The position numbers were made by a program, and so were the translations under genes. Below the pieces are notes generated by a model. It ran no database searches, was not told where the DNA came from, and saw only the letters and a list, made by a program, of their open reading frames with translations. 64,000 nt of DNA, taken from Opisthocomus hoazin (Eukaryota; Chordata; Aves; Opisthocomiformes; Opisthocomidae). Numbering within the stretch: position 1 is the first letter of the stretch; each line of letters starts with the position of its first letter. Positions 38,130 to 49,800 of the stretch are shown piece by piece. Where the stretch lies: contig NC_134414.1 in NCBI RefSeq assembly GCF_030867145.1, forward strand, positions 65,850,814-65,914,813, in the 5' to 3' direction.

Positions 38130-39159
38130 ATCTTCACTTTGCCTTGCCTCTCTCTTAGAAAGCTAATTATCACAAAGAAATGCTACACTCTGTGTAATAT
38201 TCCAAGGTTGTACAATGCTATTTGCCTTTCTGCTGAATCCCAAACCCTGTTCTCCAGTCTCTTTTGACAGAGATTCTTCTTATGAGGGCTCTGAGCAACA
38301 GGAGGGCAATACCTCCCCTGGTGTGCAAGAAGTCTCACTTGATCTTGTCTCAGTATTTGAAGTTCATGTCATCCTTCTGCTGATCCTTGCTATCCAGGTT
38401 GACAGTGGCAGGTGTCTCTTCCTTCAGCCAGAAAGTTCTCTCCAACTGCCTTAACAGCCTGCGCTCTCCTGTGAAATGCGATCCCCAGAAAAATGTGCTG
38501 AAGCTCTGGGAACTCAGAAATGGGAACTGTGCCATCTTTTTGCATGTTCAGAGCCACCTTGTGTCGATAGAGAAGCAGAGCAGCACCATGGGCTGAGCCT
38601 TCCCTCTCAGAGGTCAAGGACCCATCCATACAAGGGACCAATACATTGTAAAGTGGGTACGTCTGTTGGCCGTATATTTTCCCAAGACCAAGAGCATGGT
38701 AGTGACTGGGCTGAATGATGAACAGAAAGATTGTGGTAACATCTTACAGCACTGGATGTAAGGCGGGCTTATAACAATGGGAGAACAAGGTTGTTCAGAA
38801 AGACCCTGTTTGTACCTGTCTGCAGCTGAAAGATCTAGAGGACTTGCCATTTTGATGCAAAGGTGGGGCAAGATCCTTGGAAAACCGATTATGAGAATTA
38901 GAAGTGGACTCTGTCACTGTTTAAGAAACTTTACTGGCTCCCTTTTGGACATTTATGCGCTGCTAGCTGGAGCTTTGGGATATTACCAGAACATGTCAGT
39001 TTGATGCTGCCAGTGTTGCGTTTGTCCTTCAGTTCTTTATTCAACCAACAACCTTCTTATCCCTCAGGGGCAAGTGCTGCTGGGAATCACCTGCGCGGTG
39101 AATGAACCTGTAGGCAAGTTCTTGAAGTGAAAAGAAGTAATATCTACCCTTTTTAAAGA
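38130..39159. other. Intergenic, possible degenerate retrocopy on the minus strand
   Basis: On the minus strand, about 38240-38760, a protein-like reading can be followed through one frameshift near 38490. It includes the peptides GKIYGQQTYPLYNVLVPCMD, LLYRHKVALNMQKDG and, in the next frame, TPATVNLDSKDQQKDDMNFK. I do not recognise the parent gene. The adjacent sequence to 39159 shows nothing. Confidence 0.25.
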
Positions 39160-40235
39160 AGTAACCTCTCTAGGTACTCTGATACTTGTCCTATCCTACA
39201 TGATCCTACATAGACAACAAGACAGGGACTGGGGGAGTAAAGTCGCTCCCATTGTAAGAGAAGATCAAGTTCGTGACCACCTGAGGAACCTGAGTGTATG
39301 GTGCCTGACAAGATGCATCCCAGAATCCTAAGGGAATTGGCTGATGCAGTTGCCAAGACACTCTCCATCATATTTGAGAAATCATGGCAGTCAGGCGAAG
39401 TCCCTGGTGACTGGAAAAAGGGAAACATTGTGACCATTTTTAAAAAGGGTATAAAGGAGGACCCTGAGAACTACTGACCTGTCAGCCTCACCTCTGTGCC
39501 TGGGAAGATCGTGGAACAGATCCTGCTAGAAGCTGTGCTAAAGCACATGGAGGATAGCGAGGTGATTTGAGACAGCCAGAATGGCTTCACCCAGGACAAG
39601 TCCTGCCTGACCAACCTTAGTGGCTTTCTATGATGGAGTGACTACCTCAGTGGACAAAGGAAGAGCTATGGATGTCATCGACCTGGACTTCTGTCAGTCC
39701 TTTGACATAGTCGCCCACAACATCCTTCTCACTAAATTGGAAAGATATGGGTTTGATGGTGGACTGTTCAGTGGATGAGGAATTGGTTGGGTGGTTGCCT
39801 CTGGAGTGTAGAGGTCAACAGCTCAATGTCCAGATGGAGACTGATAACAAATGGTGTTCCTCAGGGCTCCATATGGTGACCACGGATGTTTAATATCTTC
39901 ATCGACGACATGGACAGCAGGAGAGAGTACACCCTCAAGAAGTTTTTGAAACTTTTTGACAGGGCATGTTGCAATAGGACAAGAGGTAATGGTTTTAAAA
40001 TAAAAGCAGACAGATTGGATATAAGGAAGAAATATTTTACAATGATTGTGATGAGTCACTGGATCAGCTTGCCCAGAGAGGTGGTAGATCCCTGGAAACA
40101 TTCAGGGTCAGGTTGGATGGGGCTCCGAGCAACCAGATCTAGTTGAAGATGCCCCTGCTCACTGCAGGGGGGTTGGACTAGATGACCTTTGAAGGTCTCT
40201 TCCAACCCAAACTATTCTATGATTCTATAGTTCTG
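39160..40235 (+). mobile_element. Older CR1 LINE, 5'-truncated with internal deletion
   Basis: The + strand follows the CR1 RT region from 'agaagatcaagttcgtgacc' through 'gggaaacattgtgaccattt', 'atggcttcacccaggacaag' and 'tttaatatcttcatcgacga' to 'accctcaagaag' at about 39945. It then jumps directly to the C-terminal part of ORF2 ('tttttgacagggcatgttgc') and on to the 3' UTR and a 'tgattctatag' tail. The FADD catalytic region and much of the thumb are deleted. This is a different, older CR1 subfamily from the copies at 19702, 33509 and 53323: the tail octamer is TGATTCTA and divergence is high. The left boundary is approximate. Confidence 0.88.
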
Positions 40236-41337
40236 TCAAGGCCTAGAAGGATTCCCTGGAAATCTGGTGTTGAGATGGAGGAACATGATACAACAGTTTT
40301 ATGGCTGCAGGTTCTTCTGTGGAGGGGAGTGGGAACCTGTGTATGCCCCTGCAGATACTGTAGAAGAGAAAAAAATTCATGCTACCACTGCTTGTAACTA
40401 TGTACGTGAACTCAATGGCACCACATTGGCAAGGATCAGCTAGAGTTGCTTTTCCACGGCTTGGTATCATCTTAAAATCACAGTTTTTTCATTTATGCCT
40501 ATCAACAATAGGACTACTGGCTTTATCAGTATAGGTCCTTGAAAACCATTAGCCTGATAATATTTTAGTATCTTGGAAACCATAATGAAGAGTGCCACCA
40601 ACAAAAATTAGTGCTAGGTAAGATGGTGTCTCCCATCTGAAACCAAGTCTGAGGAGGTTGAACTGGCTGGCTTGGCAATGTGCGTGCATGTAGGTGGCAG
40701 TACATGGCAAGGGTTGTTAACAGAATAGGATTTGTCATACTGTGGGCTATTTAAGGGACTACACCGTTACATCCTTTCTCCCACAAAGTTCATCAGTTCA
40801 GTGTGGGAAGTGTTTATCACCTGATCAAAGCTGTTGCACTCATCAGAAGCTGAAATGCATACAGTATGTGAACTGTAGTATCAGAAAGTATTTAGCTGCT
40901 TAGTGTGCACATTTCCGCATTCTTCTGCCACACATTACCTGTTCATTCTTCCAACCTGAATTTTGCTTTTCCATATTTTAAAAAATTTGATTTTTTAAAA
41001 ATAAATTATCATGTTTTTCATACTTGATAAGGAGACGTGAAATTTGTCCCACTAAACTCTAAATGCAGAGATGCTGCTAGAAGGATTTATATATAGATAA
41101 ACAAGCCTTGTTTAATTAAAGAAAAACCAGCTAAAGAGATGGCTGGATAATGAATTCTTTAAACTTCTCTCTTGTGACTTAATCGAGATAACATGGTTAG
41201 TCTTCAGCTTTGATCCAGAATTACATGGATTCAATTTCTGTATCCATTTCCAGACCCACCTGTCACACAGAGATAACAATCAGGGATAGTTTTACCTTTC
41301 CTAAGAGAAGTTTAGAAGTGTGAAAGGCTCATGTTGG

Positions 41338-41351
41338 CCACTAGGGGTCAC
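41338..41351 (+). promoter_or_regulatory. Candidate CTCF-binding motif
   Basis: CCACTAGGGGTCAC matches the vertebrate CTCF core (CCASYAGRKGGCRS) except for one T in place of G. It is a motif match only. Confidence 0.3.
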
Positions 41352-44300
41352 TGTAGATCTACAAAAAAGAGAAACCCGTTAATTAGCAACTGACGAAGGA
41401 AAGGTTTGAAGATTGAGCGTTCTGGGACTTCATGTGTTTACAGTGTGAAAACTGTGGGATAAAAACAATAAAATCCTGCTGCAACATGTGACATATTTTG
41501 GCACATATTTTTTCAAATGGTGTATGTTTAGGATTTATTTTGAGCAAATAGTGTAGGAGTCCACTTCCCACATGCTCCTTCTCTACGTGCTGTGCAGATT
41601 TCGAGTGCTCGGTGTGAGAGAAGAGGAACTAGGCTACTGCCCATCCTCTCATCTTTACACAGGGAAGGGATTTTCCTGTCAAGAAGTATTTCCAGCCTGA
41701 AGTGACTGTTATCTGAAGCCTCTGCTTCCCTTAGCTGGCCACCTCTTTGGGAGACCAAAACCAGGAGGAGATAGGAAAGGTAGATTACCGGGTTTTGTGA
41801 TTTCTTGAAATTTCACCTTCGCCTTTCTCTGTGCTCTCCAGACAGCAACGTGCAACATCTGCCTTCCAGCAGGCAGGTGACATGCTCAGTCACAGCCAGC
41901 CCTGCTGCACCCAGGCTCTCGGGGCAGGACCCAAAAGCAGGTCTCATTACTCCCAGTCACTGATGCATAAGCAGCATGATAATGGGCGACAGCTCCTCTG
42001 TCACCAAACGGCCTTCACATAAACTTGTTATATGATGTGTGGGTACCAGTGACACCAAGGGAGGCTGCAAAGACTATCTGCAAAGGTGGTTAGACTTTCT
42101 GGCCTTAATCCTGCCCTGAGCTCCTTGCTCCTGCAGCAGTACTGCCATCAGCTCTTAAGCCAACCAGTTTAAAACCAGCTCGGAAAGGATGAAATTTTGA
42201 CAGTAAGTGTTTTCCTGCAGCAAAGCACAGTAGCATATACTCATGTTCAGGCATACCTATGTCCCTGACTTCAAATGGGAAGTAAGAATAGGGATGGAGA
42301 ATGTAGCAACTTTTTAAAAGACACAGAATTGGTTAAGTTCTTGTACCTGTGTGCTTATGAACTTCCTGACTCTTGTACTCTAATAGCTGCTCTGTGGGGA
42401 TCTCTTACAGGTAGACATAGACCTTGCCTCAAAAAAGCCTTCAGCTAAAGACAATCAGTCAACAGTTAATATGAACAGTACAAGGGAGAGAAAATGCAGA
42501 GGGACTGAGATTCTGTTCTGGTAGATCCACATCTACTAAAAGCACTGAGGTCGAGGTTCATCCTACCCAAGGTAAAAGACTCAGTTTCCTTTTTGCAGTT
42601 TAGGTCTGAGGGGATTCCTCTCCGCCTTCGGAGCTTGGAGCAATCCACCCATTTCACTGGGAGTAGGCTTGTTGTAAGCAAGGCAGACTGGCAGACCAAA
42701 TGGCAGAAAAGGTCACAAATGTGGTGCACTGCAGAGAGAAGCCACAGTCGCTCACATCTCTTTCTCTGAGGGAGGTGTTAACAAGCCAGTTTAATAGAAA
42801 ATTCATGCACGCTTAAGTGTTAGTTGTTTATTATGTTCATTGACACCTGATAGTTTATGCAAATTACCCTCACGCATGTGTCTGCACACTGATTATACAA
42901 AGGGTGGCTTAATAGGTTTGGAAGGCAAGTGTGTTGTGGGTTAAGATAAAGGATGACCGAATCATGGAGTGGAAGGCTGTAGATTCACCTGTCTGCATAT
43001 GTATTTCTACTGCATGCACTCAGTGTGACATGCCTGTAACGGGCTCATGCAGAGAAACACCTGCAAGGTCTGTGGGGTAGGTATGTAATATGTCTGTTAC
43101 CGTACTGCAGCTGCTGGTTTTATGTCTGTATCTCAATAAAGAGGCAACGAGTTTTGAAAGGGCTCGAGATTTTAATGTTTCCATTTCAGGTCACGTGTTG
43201 CTTCATTTTCCCTGGTGACAGAATAACAGAAAAGCCTCTTTCTTTCCCATTAGAAATGCTCAAAATTATTATGAACAGGGCTTTTGTGTCCACCAGCTCC
43301 CCCCCGCCCCCCCAGGAGTACTGCCACTTAGGTCACATATCTTTTAGGCTGAAGTTGTCTGCTAGAGTTGTTTCGTGTCTTCATAGACTTGCACAGCATC
43401 TCTCACTCATCTGAGGAGCGGTTGGGACATTAATATTGACATATTTGACTTCTGTATGTGTGTATATGCGATCAATACATCATTAGAATTGAGTCCCAAG
43501 CCAGAGTTTGAAGGAGAATAGAGAAGTGCTATTCCAAGCCAGTTCATTGCACGTGTCCCCTGCACAGAAGATAGCTAGTGTAAAAATGCCTGCAAAGACA
43601 CTTGGGGAAAACAGGAACATAGGGGAATAGGCTCATGGCTGGTGTCATTGCTGGGCTGTGGTACCACAAGATGCACGGACCGTCCAGCACAAAGGAATTA
43701 CTAAATCCTTGTTTGTCACAAGGCTTGTCTTGACAGGATTATAGACAGAAGGGAGAGGCTGGTACAAAGGACGCCATGTGAAGGTCAAGGTGTGTGCTCT
43801 GCTGCTTCAAGCTGGCAGAAACTAGAGAGGTTTAAAATGCTGACTTTGAAGCTTTATCTGATTTACTAGCCTTCTGAGTTTGTTTCTTTGAAAGTCAAGT
43901 GTGGGAAGAGACCTTATCTGGGGCTGCAATTTTCCTTCCACTGTGGGAGCCTATGTTTGAGTCACATCAGAGACAAGCAGGGAGTAGTGGCACCGGCTTT
44001 GCTTGGAGGGGCCCAGGGAAGGCAGCCGGGAAAAGGTGTCTGGGCTGAATGAAGAGGGCAGACCGAGTCTAGATGCTGTACCTGGGTTTCCCAGACAGAT
44101 CTGGAGAAAAAGGGACAAAGAAGCTGCCACACGCAGAGGTGATCCCCAGAGGGGGGAGCATGTGCATACACTGGTCTGGGGGGCATGTGCAGTAGGGAGA
44201 GTCCCAAGAAGAGGCGGTCGCTGGTGCCCCTGCTTTCTGTTGAGAAACCTCCTCCATTCCTTTCCAGAGAGAAAATGGAAATAATGTGCTTAGCAACTCA

Positions 44301-46850
44301 CCAGCCAAATAATTTTTTTTTTTTCAGAATGTTTTGTGTTAACATCCTTTTTCTCCATTCAATTTAAATATCAGTCGGGGAGAAGGATTTCAGAGGAAGA
44401 GAAGGTCGTTTCCAAGGGGCTTACAGTGAGCATTTCACCGTAGGACAACTTCTCAAAGGGAAATTTTTTAGAAAAGTTAATATTTGATCCTGACCTCCAG
44501 TGTAATTTGGAAAATCAGCTCTCTAGCTGCTGATTAGAAAGTGTAGCTGACAACTCTATAAAAACCCGCCGTGCTTTGAAAAGGAGAACTGGCATCCGAA
44601 AGACATTATCCGTCAGTCTGTCCTTAACACCACATCAGCACCTCCGGGAGAAGCAGGACCAAACACAGGGCGACACACCTGGAGCTCAACTTTGCTAATT
44701 ATTTGTAACTGGCTGAGTGATTTTGGGCAAGCCTGTGCACTCCTGCCTCTGTTTTCCTGTCAGTCAAATATGATTTTCCTGCTGAGTGCTACAGTGTCTG
44801 CCTTCTCTCAGACACTTCAGTAGTTCCAGTCTGTTTGCCAGTTCCTCCCCCTGTTTTCCGGGACTGCTGCTTGACCTGTTGTCGTAGGTTTGAAGGGGAT
44901 ATCTGACAGCCGTGGCATAAGCTGCCTTTCCCTCCTAGATCTCCCTAAGGAGCCTACAGTGCATATCGCTCTCTGTAAGGCCATGTGGCACCTCCAGTTT
45001 CACATGGACCTTTGTCCACCGCGGTGGCATGTCTGAGAACAATAACCAAAACCCGATGGGTCTGTGGTTTCAGCCTGCCCGTGGTCTCCCTGCTCATTCT
45101 CCCAATACCAATCCTAATGCAACGGGTAACTGTAACTTCTACCCAACCTTTAGCTGGTGGGGATGAGCAGATTAAAGCAAATCATCTTTGCGTACACTTG
45201 TGAGCCTGGTTCAGTGAAAAGCTTGTGTTACTATGGGTCATGAAACATAGGACAGGTAGGTGGTAGTGATAACTGGATGCGTCAATCCATGCCAACAGTT
45301 TTCCCAAGACCTTTCTTGGGTCCATCGTGGCAGGTTGCCTTCGGAGGAATAATTCAGTCTTTTGCTGTCTTTTCGCCTTTAGTAGGCTCTGTCCTGTGTA
45401 ACCTGATGTGTTGTTTCCTTTTGTTCCGCTGAACTTTCTGCGAGTACGTTGTCTCCAGTGGGACAATTCGGAAGCACAGGCAGGTTGTGGAAGTGTCACT
45501 GTCATCCAGGAGAGGTCATGGTCAGAGCACCGCTCAGCGCCATGGCTCAGGCACATCAGTCACACAGGCTGCATGAAGTCCTCTGCATATCAAAAGAGGT
45601 GAGCCATATCTGATGGCTGATGCAGGCGCTCAAAGCATTGCCAGCAAATGTGGGAACACCGTAATGGTCTTTTCAATTCTTCACTCTGCAGTAAGAGTGA
45701 ACCTATTTCCATGCTTTGTGCTCATGCAGAATTGGGAGGACCGCCCTCCCTTTCTATCAGAGCAGCTCTGTACAGGACAATGGCAGAAGAATATGCCTCA
45801 CCTCTCCAAACCTGGCTCCCTTTCTGCTGGGATGGACACGCCAGGACAGCCTGACAGCCTCCCTGTTCTCCCCGTTCTCCCTGGCTGCTGGGGCTGTCCC
45901 AAAGGTCTGGGGTTTTCCCCAGTCAGAAATGCTCTATTGCATTTGGACCTTGCTCTGCTGGCACTTGTTTCTGCCAGGAGTTTGAAGATGTGGCCATCCT
46001 CTGTGGCAACTTGCACATTCCTGTTTATATAATTAGAAATTAGAAAAATATCCCACCCCCAAAAGAACAGTTTGTCAGCTCTGAGCTAGCCACCGGTTAA
46101 GACACATCATTCCACCCGCCCAGCTTGACGAGATTTGGCCACGGGGCAGCGGGTGTAACACAGACCCAGAAAGAGGGTGCAGATGGGCACATGCATGCAG
46201 TCATTCATGTGCTTATGTCATGTGTAGCTCATTGCTTTGGTGGAAGCTCACTTCCCTGGCTTACCTACCTTGCGCGGGCAGTGGAGGCATTTTCTCTGAT
46301 TACTCACGGTGCTGTGGGTTCTTAAGTCACCAAGGGTGGGCAATTAGCAGTGCTTGTTTCTCGCTGTTGGGATATTGGTTGCAACATGCACAATTTTGGG
46401 CATGCTTCTGAAAGGTCCTCTCTCAGAATTAAAAGATCACAAGGAAATTTTATCTTTTATTTTTATTTTCTTCTTAAAACCAACCAGACAAAAGAAATCT
46501 TTCTGTGTTCTGATGAAAAATTGCAGAGGGCTGTATCCTGGACTGCTATTCTCACTTCCCTGTGGCAGATACTACAGTAACTCATGACTATATATATCCA
46601 TCCCATCTTTCACTACACATTGTACACGGTGAATAATAATTTCTGACTGTGGGCCACAGTTTAGAGAACATAAAGTTGGGCAATTTGCAGTAAAATTTGG
46701 ATTTAGACACATTACTGCTAGTCTCCATCATTCCCAGTATAACAGACAGTGGAAAAAGACATTAAAATAATAAATTGTCCACTAAAAAAACTATAAATCC
46801 AGACTCTGCTATGAATTTAGCACCACAGAACTGCCTTAATGAGCCATGGG

Positions 46851-46864
46851 CTGCCACCTACTGA
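46851..46864 (-). promoter_or_regulatory. Candidate CTCF-binding motif
   Basis: On the minus strand TCAGTAGGTGGCAG matches the CTCF core at 13 of 14 positions. It points toward the + strand candidate at 41338. It is a motif match only. Confidence 0.35.
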
Positions 46865-49800
46865 CATGCTGTTCAGCAGGAGACTGAAAGCAAGAAGGCT
46901 GTAATGTTAGAAATGTTACAGCATTCACAGGCAAGCTGCAGAGGTATGAAGAAATAAATAAGGAGGAAAATCATTAGTCTGTTCATGTTCAGAGCAGGAA
47001 ATAACAGCTGCAGCTCAGGGAGCAGTGTTGTCATACAGTAACTGCTTAAACATCACGTAACTTTGTGATAAAATTTTTCCTTAGGATTTATTTTCCACTG
47101 CCCTTCACCTTGCAAAATGGGCATATTTGGCTGGTGCAGTCTCACCAGAGGAATGTGTACTGCAAAGAGAGGAGGCAGGTAGGCATTCATTTGGCCCAGT
47201 ACAGCTTGAAAGGGTTTGAGTCTGAGTCAGTACGCTCAAAAGCAGAAAACAAGAATAGCCACCACTTTTGCTTTTTAGACAAATCTCAGGATTGTGAGGG
47301 CTTGATTTAGCACTGCTGAAATCTTCAAGTTATCAATACCCTAACTGTCCAAGCAATTGAGATGCAACCAGAATTGTTGAAGAAATGGTACTCTGAGCTG
47401 GGAATCATAAATGTGTATATTATGAAGGGAATTGTTATTATTTAATATTATAGATGTAATTACCTTGATAAAGGAATAATTAAATAATATACAATATCAT
47501 TTTGATATTAAGAAGCATTTAGTTTTTAATATTTAGATACTAAAAGCAATGCAAAATTCCCCTGCTGAATGGGCAGTTTAAAGAATTACGCTGGTTATAC
47601 CTACAGGGGAATTCAGTTTCTGCATGAAAGAACCCAAGCTTTAAACAATACAGCAAATGTGTTTAAAATGCAAGCAAAGGTAAATTATTTTTCACTTCCA
47701 TTTTATGTCTGCCATTCTGGGAGGTACTGATGAATATATATTTCCCAAAACAATTTCACAGTGTGTGCAGGAAAGAGTTAGATCACTATCTGTGGACTGG
47801 GATTTATCTTGCACAGTTTCAGACACTTACATTGTCATCTTCTACATTTTCTGGTAGATAGCAGACCTCCTGAGTGCCTTAAAATAGATGCTTCAAAATG
47901 CAATTCACCTATCCTGTTTTAAATGTCTACCTAAGGATGAGATGAGCAGTGTTTCTCGCTGTCGGTGGTGAGGGGAACTGACACAGCAAGTTCAGATGAG
48001 CTCACCCCTGCTCTTATCTGAGTCCTGAGAGGAGACACGGTTGGAAACGGCAACAGAACATTTCTCCAAGTACACTACCACTTTCTCCTGCCCTTGGTTT
48101 AGAAAAGCTATGCAGAAAGGGAGATTCAGTTTCTCTAACAAGGTCTACATGACCTCTGATGAGCAGCTGTGAGAGCACTTGCCAGCACAAGGTGCCTGCC
48201 GGTGCCCAGAAGCTTTGCCTACTTTTGGGCACGCAGCCTGCAGGCAGCTTATCGGGGTGGTGGGGATATCGCAGTCTGCTCTCCTCGTGGGGTGCCCTTT
48301 GCTTGGACCCAGGTAGCACTGGCACCTCCTGCCTGTGCAGACTTTGGCTCTTGGTTTAGCTGGTGGTGGGGCAGCTCCCAAACACTGCACAGACATATTC
48401 TCCTTCTTCCAATTCTTGAGTTTTTTGTTGACAGGAGAACGAAAAAAAGACCAATGGGGTTGATAGTTCTTGTGAGGAGTCCACACAGTAACCAGGATCC
48501 TGACTGAAACAAGCAATTATTTTCCAAGTGAGAACATTTCAATGACAAGCTGCCTTAGGATAAGGGAGCAACAGGAGCAGAGTGGGGGACACAGTCCATC
48601 TGGATAAAAATATGCTTCAGAAACTTGCAGATTTCAATGACAAACTAATGAAAATTCAGCCTTAATTTTTTTTCCTATAACCACCCTCCTCACATCTTAC
48701 AGCTGATCAATAATTTGCTTTGACACCTGTGTTGCAAAAAAAAAAAGGGGAAAAAGGGAAATTCATGGCAATATGCCACCTAATTATATCTACAACACAA
48801 AATCACTGCTTCAGCTGTATCTGACAAACCTCAGGGAAGCTTTAAACCTCACTATGCATGAGATTTCTAACAGACTTACCACATGTGTGAAAATTGCCTG
48901 CAAAACATTAAAAAGGATAAATTCTACACTTTATTGTGTTCTAATTAAGTAGACAATGAGGCACCGTATCTGTTTTTTTTTTTAAGCCTTAGATACTTGC
49001 ATACCTCATTATAATAATTAACAATACCACTGCAAGTGAAAATCAGTTTTGAGAGAGCTGATGCCCAACTTGTCATGAAAGAGAACAGTGAGGAGAATTT
49101 CTTTCTACTTGGAGAAAAGCAAGCTGTGAGATTTCAAAAATAATTATCATGACTGTGAAAAATCTGCTTGGCAGCTCATTTCATTTGTGTCTTAGGGTTG
49201 CCATTCTTTCTTTTCAATGATTTCTTGCTAGGTCTAAATACAGACCTCTAGTCTGAAGTTAATTCTCCATTTCAACTTTTAAGCTCACTTTTGAAAAGAA
49301 CTGGGAAAGAATTATGTTTGGTGACTTCCATGATACTCGGCGTTTAACTGCACTTCATTTTCACTCCTGGATCTAGACTTCAAAGTGCCACAGAGCTATT
49401 AATCCATCCTCCAGTGTTTGCCATATATTCCCACTACAAGTTCTTGTTCTGCTGTGGTTGGCATCAGAAAATGCAGGCCGCCCTTAGCAGGGGCATCAGG
49501 AGTGTGTGTCCAAGGACTTCGTAGTCTGAAGTCTTGCTTTTGTGACTGTTTGTGCAAAAGCTTCGTTTCAGTTTCCTTATTAATCCCAATGTATGCATTA
49601 AGGTATATTATTTTTTAATAAAAAGGAAAAAATGAAGAACCCTTATAAAGAGTTTCATATGTTAAGCCTTGTTGTAAAGAATCCCTTAATGGTTTATAAC
49701 ATAGAAACAGTGCTCTGCTGATCACATCTAGTGCTTGCCTAGTTTATTTTTAATGCGCTGCTATGGGCAGTGTCAAGGGTATTCCTATAAGGGGGACTGG

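Noticed and set aside
37880..38173. Open frames of 83-97 codons encoding repetitive RGEER or LLSSP peptides
   Set aside because: They are translations of the CTCCT microsatellite, whose pentamer unit lacks stop codons in these frames.
45613..46032. 139-codon ORF
   Set aside because: No recognisable motif, no plausible splice partners, and overlapping open frames in other frames of the same GC-richer stretch. Treated as chance.
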